Shown piece by piece: positions 5,513-8,905 of a stretch of DNA of 8,905 nt; position 1 is the stretch's first letter; each line of letters opens with the position of its first letter. Where the stretch lies: assembly GCA_002067405.1 (NCBI GenBank), contig MVRP01000177.1, positions 1 through 8,905 of the forward strand, written 5' to 3'. This stretch comes from Syntrophorhabdaceae bacterium PtaU1.Bin034 (GTDB lineage: Bacteria > Desulfobacterota_G > Syntrophorhabdia > Syntrophorhabdales > WCHB1-27). The notes beneath the pieces are model-generated. The model was not told the DNA's origin, did no database searches, and saw only the letters and a list, made by a program, of their open reading frames with translations. The position numbers and the translations under genes were made by a program.

Positions 5513-5959
5513 ATGGATACATTTTTCCCTAAAGAAGGGGATCTCAAGAAGAAGTGGTATGTCGCGGACGCTGAAGACGCTGTCCTGGGAAGATTATCGG
5601 CAAGAATAGCAGCTATCCTGCGAGGGAAGCACAAAGCTATTTATACGCCTCACGCTGATGCGGGCGACTTTGTAATCGTCATCAATGCCGAAAAGGTAAA
5701 AATGACGGGCAATAAATTGCAGCAAAAAACCTACGAAAGGTACAGCGGGTATCCGGGAGGTCTTCGGGTTGTTAACGCCAGAACGCTTCTTGCCACGAAA
5801 CCGGAGGAGATAATCAAGCTTTCGGTGAGAGGTATGCTTCCAAAAAACGCCCTCGGAAGAAAAATGCTGAAGAAACTGAAGGTATACAAGGGAGGCGAGC
5901 ATCCTCACAAGGCACAAATGCCTGAGACGCTGGACATTAAGGAGGTAGGACGTGCCTGA
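5513..5959 (+). CDS. rplM: 50S ribosomal protein L13
   Basis: L13 is an early-assembling large-subunit protein that binds 23S rRNA. The product is 148 residues, close to the usual 142-150. It opens with [29 protein letters not shown], contains [22 protein letters not shown], and carries the family signature [31 protein letters not shown] split over residues 105-135, where GMLP and HPH are the conserved anchors. The ATG at 5513 has AAAGGTG upstream at a suitable distance. The stop codon overlaps the start of rpsI by eight bases, a standard coupling for this pair. Nothing in the sequence looks altered. Confidence 0.98.
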   Translation: MDTFFPKEGDLKKKWYVADAEDAVLGRLSARIAAILRGKHKAIYTPHADAGDFVIVINAEKVKMTGNKLQQKTYERYSGYPGGLRVVNARTLLATKPEEIIKLSVRGMLPKNALGRKMLKKLKVYKGGEHPHKAQMPETLDIKEVGRA

Positions 5960-6344
5960 GAAGAGGTATTACGCAACCGGAAAAAGAAAGACTGCTGTAG
6001 CGCGGGTCTGGATAAAGCAGGGCGCCGGCAAGTATATCGTCAACGGAAGGACCATCGAGGATTATTTCCCGCTTGAAGAATGGAGACTGATGGTCAACAG
6101 ACCTTTTGCAATCACGGAGAATCTGGACAAATTCGACGTGGTCGCAAATATATACGGCGGAGGAGTCCCGGCGCAGGCTTGGGCACTCGGGCATGGAATC
6201 GCCAAGGCGCTTCTCGAGTTCAACAGCGGGCTGAGGGGCCTCCTTAAGAAACAGGGTCTGATCACAAGGGATCCCAGGGTTAAAGAAAGAAAGAAGTACG
6301 GCAAGAAGGCAGCCAGGGCAAGCTTCCAGTTCTCAAAGAGATAA
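5952..6344 (+). CDS. rpsI: 30S ribosomal protein S9
   Basis: S9 is a small-subunit protein whose C-terminal tail reaches the P-site tRNA. The product is 130 residues, the usual size. It begins [16 protein letters not shown], has [10 protein letters not shown] at 30-39, and ends in the basic tail QFSKR, where the final arginine contacts tRNA. The GTG at 5952 is chosen for the GGAGGT five bases upstream and because it lies inside the rplM end. The central signature is [15 protein letters not shown] (69-83) rather than the usual bacterial GGGxxGQAGAIRHGI: several normally conserved residues differ, including the arginine before HG, though the general S9 pattern is still satisfied. The gene leads into argC after five bases. 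Confidence 0.97.
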   Translation: MPEKRYYATGKRKTAVARVWIKQGAGKYIVNGRTIEDYFPLEEWRLMVNRPFAITENLDKFDVVANIYGGGVPAQAWALGHGIAKALLEFNSGLRGLLKKQGLITRDPRVKERKKYGKKAARASFQFSKR

Positions 6345-6349
6345 CATCG

Positions 6350-7372
6350 ATGTGGAGCGCAGGAATCATCGGTGCCACGGGGTACACGGGTGCTGTGCTC
6401 CTGTCCATACTCCTTGGTCATCCGCATATTACCGTTACCCTCGTTACTTCGAATACTTACCGGGGAAAGAAGATCTCGGAGGTGTTCCCTCTTTTCCGGG
6501 GAAGGTTCGACGTGCCGCTTCAGCCTACCGATAACGACTACCGGGGCAAGTGCGATGTCTACTTCCTTTGTTTGCCTCACGGCACTGCGGCGGCAAAGGC
6601 GAGGGAGCTTTTTGACGGGAAAGCGCTCATAATCGATCTAAGTGCCGATTTTCGATTTGAAGACCTTGAGCTTTACGAACGCCATTACGTCCCGCATCAG
6701 GCAAAAGAGCTGCAGGCACAGGCGATCTACGGGCTGGTGGAGCTCTACCGGGAGCGGCTCAAGGACGCATTGCTCGTGGGAAATCCCGGCTGCTATCCTA
6801 CCAGCGCCATTTTGGCCCTCTATCCGCTTCTAACACAGAGCCTGACAGGAGGGGACATATTCGTCGACTCAAAATCCGGCGTGAGCGGTGCAGGAAGAGA
6901 AGCAAAAGTGGGGAACCTTTTCTGCGAAGTGGCGGAGGGTTTCAGGCCTTACAACATCGGTGTTCACAGACACGAGCCTGAAATCCAGAAAGAACTTTCA
7001 AAGGTCGGAGATGTAAAGATAACCTTTACCCCTCATCTCCTCCCAATGAACAGGGGCATACTTACCACGGCGTATGGAAAGCTCAAGGAGACAGTCCCGA
7101 CAGACAAACTTCTCGACCTCTACCGGAGCACGTACGCGGACTCACCCTTTGTGAGGATTCTGGATGCAGGCTCTTATCCTGATACACGCTTTGTCCGCTA
7201 TTCCAATTACTGCGACATCGGCCTGAAATCATTTGATGATGGAAGATTTGTCGCCGTGGCAGCGATAGACAATCTCGTGAAAGGCGCCTCAGGCCAGGCC
7301 GTTCAAAACATGAATGTGGCGCTCGGTATTGATGAAAAGACAGCGCTGAACGGATTGCCCCAGTATCCCTAA
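6350..7372 (+). CDS. argC: N-acetyl-gamma-glutamyl-phosphate reductase
   Basis: ArgC reduces N-acetylglutamyl phosphate to N-acetylglutamate semialdehyde with NADPH, the third step of arginine synthesis in the cytoplasm. The product is 340 residues, typical for the family. The NADP-binding loop is GIIGATGYTGAVLL at 5-18. The catalytic cysteine is Cys148 in GNPGCYPTSA, followed by the conserved KSGVSGAGREAK (175-186) and HRHEPEI (206-212), which contains the histidine needed for catalysis. The ATG at 6350 starts five bases after the rpsI stop and has only a weak AGAG site, so translation is probably coupled to rpsI. An rplM-rpsI-argC order is known from deltaproteobacterial genomes such as Geobacter. 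No clear terminator is visible after the stop; the next gene is convergent and ends 59 bases away. Confidence 0.97.
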   Translation: MWSAGIIGATGYTGAVLLSILLGHPHITVTLVTSNTYRGKKISEVFPLFRGRFDVPLQPTDNDYRGKCDVYFLCLPHGTAAAKARELFDGKALIIDLSADFRFEDLELYERHYVPHQAKELQAQAIYGLVELYRERLKDALLVGNPGCYPTSAILALYPLLTQSLTGGDIFVDSKSGVSGAGREAKVGNLFCEVAEGFRPYNIGVHRHEPEIQKELSKVGDVKITFTPHLLPMNRGILTTAYGKLKETVPTDKLLDLYRSTYADSPFVRILDAGSYPDTRFVRYSNYCDIGLKSFDDGRFVAVAAIDNLVKGASGQAVQNMNVALGIDEKTALNGLPQYP

Positions 7373-7431
7373 ATTGACTCATCATCGACAATTGCCCGGT
7401 ATAATTAATTACTCGCAGCCATCAGACGCGC

Positions 7432-7710
7432 TCAGTTCCCGGTCTTCAACCTCTTTGATATGGCATCGTTAGCCTTCAGAACCTCAGCGGCATCCTTGCC
7501 GGTTATCTCCCACGTGTAGAAGTCGCCCTTGCCGTCCCATTTCAGTTTGATCTTCACCTCGCCCTTGAGGTTCTTTCTGACCTCATCAAGCTCTTTCTTG
7601 TACTGATCTTCTTTCTGCTGCTCGTTAATCGATTTGGGCACGGCTTGTTCCGGGGGCTTGGCGCACGCGGGCAAGAGAGACACTGCAAGGACAATTGCAA
7701 AAAGTTTCAT
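7432..7710 (-). CDS. Small lipoprotein of unknown function
   Basis: The product is 92 residues. Residues 1-15 are a signal peptide, and LPAC (13-16) is a lipobox, so Cys16 is probably lipidated and the protein anchored to a membrane facing the periplasm. A charged, helical stretch (SINEQQKEDQYKKELDEVRKN, 27-47) leads to a small compact part (VKIKLKWDGKGDFYTWEITGKDAAEVLKANDAI). I do not recognise a named family for it. The ATG at 7710 lacks a properly spaced ribosome binding site; only AGG lies directly next to it. A -10 lies six bases upstream, so the mRNA may be leaderless. The gene is convergent with argC and divergent from the hydrolase gene. Confidence 0.75.
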   Translation of the reverse strand: MKLFAIVLAVSLLPACAKPPEQAVPKSINEQQKEDQYKKELDEVRKNLKGEVKIKLKWDGKGDFYTWEITGKDAAEVLKANDAISKRLKTGN

Positions 7711-7716
7711 CCTGTC

Positions 7717-7745
7717 ATACTATAATGACCAGTCGTCCTTTTCAA
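7717..7745 (-). promoter_or_regulatory. Promoter of the small lipoprotein gene, apparently leaderless
   Basis: TTGAAA (7745-7740) and TAGTAT (7722-7717) on the minus strand are 17 bases apart, matching the consensus at 4-5 and 4 of 6 positions. Six bases separate the -10 from the ATG at 7710, which puts the transcript start on the start codon. A second reading, TATAGT, has a 15-base spacer. The -10 shares bases with a plus-strand TATAAT. Confidence 0.4.
7721..7726 (+). promoter_or_regulatory. Consensus -10 box, probably of the alpha/beta hydrolase gene
   Basis: A perfect TATAAT lies 50 bases before the hydrolase start at 7776, giving a leader of about 43 bases that includes its AGGGGGAG ribosome binding site. 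The -35 is poor: TTGCAA at 7695-7700 is 20 bases away. It overlaps the -10 of the divergent lipoprotein gene, so the two promoters may compete. Confidence 0.35.
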
Positions 7746-7775
7746 CAGAATTCTCGGTCAAGGGGGAGCATCGGC

Positions 7776-8498
7776 ATGTACATGGAACGGTACGGCAGCG
7801 GGGAAAAAATAGTATTCCTGCACGGCGCAGGAGGGAACTGCTCTTCCTGGTATTTTCAAAAACCGCTCCAGGCGGTCTCGGAAGTCATTATGCTCGATTT
7901 GCCCGGTCACGGCAGGTCCGGAGGGAACGGGTCGAAGAGTATAGAAGGCTATGTCGACAGTGTGCGCGAACTACTGCTGAAAACAGGGGATTCACCGTGC
8001 TATCTGGCCGGGCACTCAATGGGAGGGCTCATCGCGATGCATCTCGCTCTCACCTCCCCCGAGCTCATCAAAGGACTCATCCTCGTCGGCTCAGGTGCAC
8101 GACTGCGCGTCTTCCCCCACATATTGGAAGGGGTACTGAAAGACAAGGAAGAGACCGTAAAAAGCATCATGGAATTCTGCTTCTCAAAAAAGACTGACTC
8201 TACTTTGATAAAAGCCTGCCTTACCGAAATGGTGAAGACCTCTCAGGAAGTGATATATAGTGACTTTTACGCCTGCGACCATGGAGATATCATGGAAAGG
8301 GTCAAGGAAATAGGCGCGCCCACGCTCATTATCTGTGGCAATGATGATTTCATGACGCCGCCCAAATACTCTGAATACCTTAACAGAGAGATCCGGCAAT
8401 CCGAACTGGTGCTGGTGCCGGATGCCGGTCACATGGTGATGCTTGAGAAGCCGGAGGAGACGAACCGGGCGATTGAGGCATTTCTATCTCATCAATAA
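7776..8498 (+). CDS. Alpha/beta-fold hydrolase
   Basis: The product is 240 residues with a single alpha/beta hydrolase domain, likely cytoplasmic since no signal peptide is seen. The oxyanion loop is FLHGAGGNCSSW (14-25), and DLPGHGRSGG follows strand 4. The nucleophile is Ser81 in GHSMGG. The acid is probably Asp191 in GNDDFMTP, and the base His219 in DAGHMVMLEKPEE. The helical lid between about residues 108 and 170 is short and does not point to one substrate; esterases, MenH-like and BioH-like enzymes share this layout. The ATG at 7776 is preceded by GGGGGAG seven bases away; the frame stays open upstream, but that part lies over the promoters. Its last 119 bases are antisense to the end of the dihydrouridine synthase gene. 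Confidence 0.9.
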   Translation: MYMERYGSGEKIVFLHGAGGNCSSWYFQKPLQAVSEVIMLDLPGHGRSGGNGSKSIEGYVDSVRELLLKTGDSPCYLAGHSMGGLIAMHLALTSPELIKGLILVGSGARLRVFPHILEGVLKDKEETVKSIMEFCFSKKTDSTLIKACLTEMVKTSQEVIYSDFYACDHGDIMERVKEIGAPTLIICGNDDFMTPPKYSEYLNREIRQSELVLVPDAGHMVMLEKPEETNRAIEAFLSHQ

Positions 8499-8905
8499 GT
8501 ATTGTCATTTCCTCGAGACCGCTGATCCTCACCGCTTTGGGACGGAGAAGCTTGGCGTTCCTGACGCCGCGCGTGTACCAGGCAAAAAATTTACGAAAAG
8601 TAATAACTCCTGTTTTCTCCCCGTAATAGTCGACCAGCATCACGAGATGCCTCTTCATGATCCCCAAGAGCTCCTGATGCGGCGTCAATGCCTGCCCGAC
8701 ACTCTTCCCGCAAAGTGCCGTCAACTCACCAAAAATCCAGGGATTGCCAAGCGCGCCGCGGGCAACCATCACCGCATCACACCCCGTCTCTTCCTTTATC
8801 TTGAAGGCGGCCCCGGCGGAAAAGACATCCCCGCTCGCGATCACCGGGATACGGACGGTCTCTTTGACCGTCCTCACCACATCAATATCTGCTTTTCCGC
8901 TGTAG
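8380..8905 (-). CDS. dusB: tRNA-dihydrouridine synthase, C-terminal part (cut by right edge)
   Basis: Dus enzymes reduce specific uridines in tRNA to dihydrouridine with FMN and NADPH. The visible 174 residues begin YSGKADIDVVRTVKETVRIPVIASGDVFS, matching the canonical IPVIaNGDI strand. Next comes DAVMVARGALGNPWIFGE, the FMN-phosphate loop, and a helical C-terminal domain with RKFFAWYTRGVRNAKLLR, which fits the DusB type. The catalytic cysteine lies outside the window, so the subtype is a good guess rather than proven. After about ISGLEEMTILIDEI, where a normal Dus protein would end, the frame runs on for nearly 40 residues of proline-, serine- and alanine-rich sequence antisense to the hydrolase gene. 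The true protein therefore has an unusual disordered tail, or the stop codon has been lost recently. Confidence 0.88.
   Translation of the reverse strand, partial: YSGKADIDVVRTVKETVRIPVIASGDVFSAGAAFKIKEETGCDAVMVARGALGNPWIFGELTALCGKSVGQALTPHQELLGIMKRHLVMLVDYYGEKTGVITFRKFFAWYTRGVRNAKLLRPKAVRISGLEEMTILIDEIEMPQSPGSSPPASQASPCDRHPAPAPVRIAGSLC

Noticed and set aside
7374..7405. TTGACT and TATAAT between argC and the lipoprotein gene
   Set aside because: The spacer is 20 bases and nothing downstream on the plus strand before 7776 looks like a gene or structured RNA. An antisense RNA to the lipoprotein is possible but unsupported.
7695..7775. Longer N-terminus for the alpha/beta hydrolase
   Set aside because: The extension overlaps the divergent promoters and the lipoprotein start; ATG 7776 has a strong GGGGGAG site, and the domain begins right after it.

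Overview
This is an accessory-light stretch of a bacterial chromosome. It carries 15 supported or probable protein genes, two of them cut by the window edges. I see no tRNA, rRNA, CRISPR array, insertion sequence or integrase. The rplM-rpsI-argC order, a PxxKW-type cysteine-rich protein, an orphan Liv-type binding protein and moderate GC content with good Shine-Dalgarno sites on most genes suggest a Desulfobacterota (former Deltaproteobacteria) anaerobe, possibly Syntrophorhabdus-like. That placement is an inference from gene content, not a measured match.

Left part (1-2120). On the minus strand, a BON-domain/SAM-methyltransferase fusion overlaps the start of a second methyltransferase that runs off the left edge, forming a two-gene operon. 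Divergent to it on the plus strand are two small proteins: a CxxC/CxxC zinc ribbon with a coiled-coil tail, and an unrecognised 77-residue protein. Facing them is a DUF2171/PRC-barrel-like protein on the minus strand.

Middle part (2120-5450). A TauE/SafE (YfcA-like) membrane exporter converges on a minus-strand pair: a secreted DUF4124-like protein, followed by a Liv-type periplasmic binding protein with no permease or ATPase nearby. Next to these, a possible small cysteine-rich minus-strand gene lies divergent to the PxxKW cysteine-rich gene. If that small gene is not real, 4701-5166 is a 466-base gap holding only promoters.

Right part (5450-8905). The ribosomal genes rplM and rpsI overlap and lead directly into argC (arginine biosynthesis). 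Then come a small lipoprotein on the minus strand, a divergent alpha/beta hydrolase, and the C-terminal part of a tRNA-dihydrouridine synthase that converges on the hydrolase and overlaps it antisense by 119 bases.

The most notable pattern is regulatory. Four minus-strand genes (starts at 1048, 4700, 4957 and 7710) have no usable Shine-Dalgarno site but carry a -10-like hexamer 6 to 8 bases upstream of the start codon, which would place transcription initiation on or beside the start codon. Two of them also have a strong -35, and the 7710 gene has a fair one. This suggests leaderless mRNAs. For the methyltransferase it moves the start from a TTG at 1084 to the ATG at 1048. I did not find a convincing new multi-gene system; the best candidates for novelty are the leaderless set, the BON-methyltransferase fusion and the small cysteine-rich gene.
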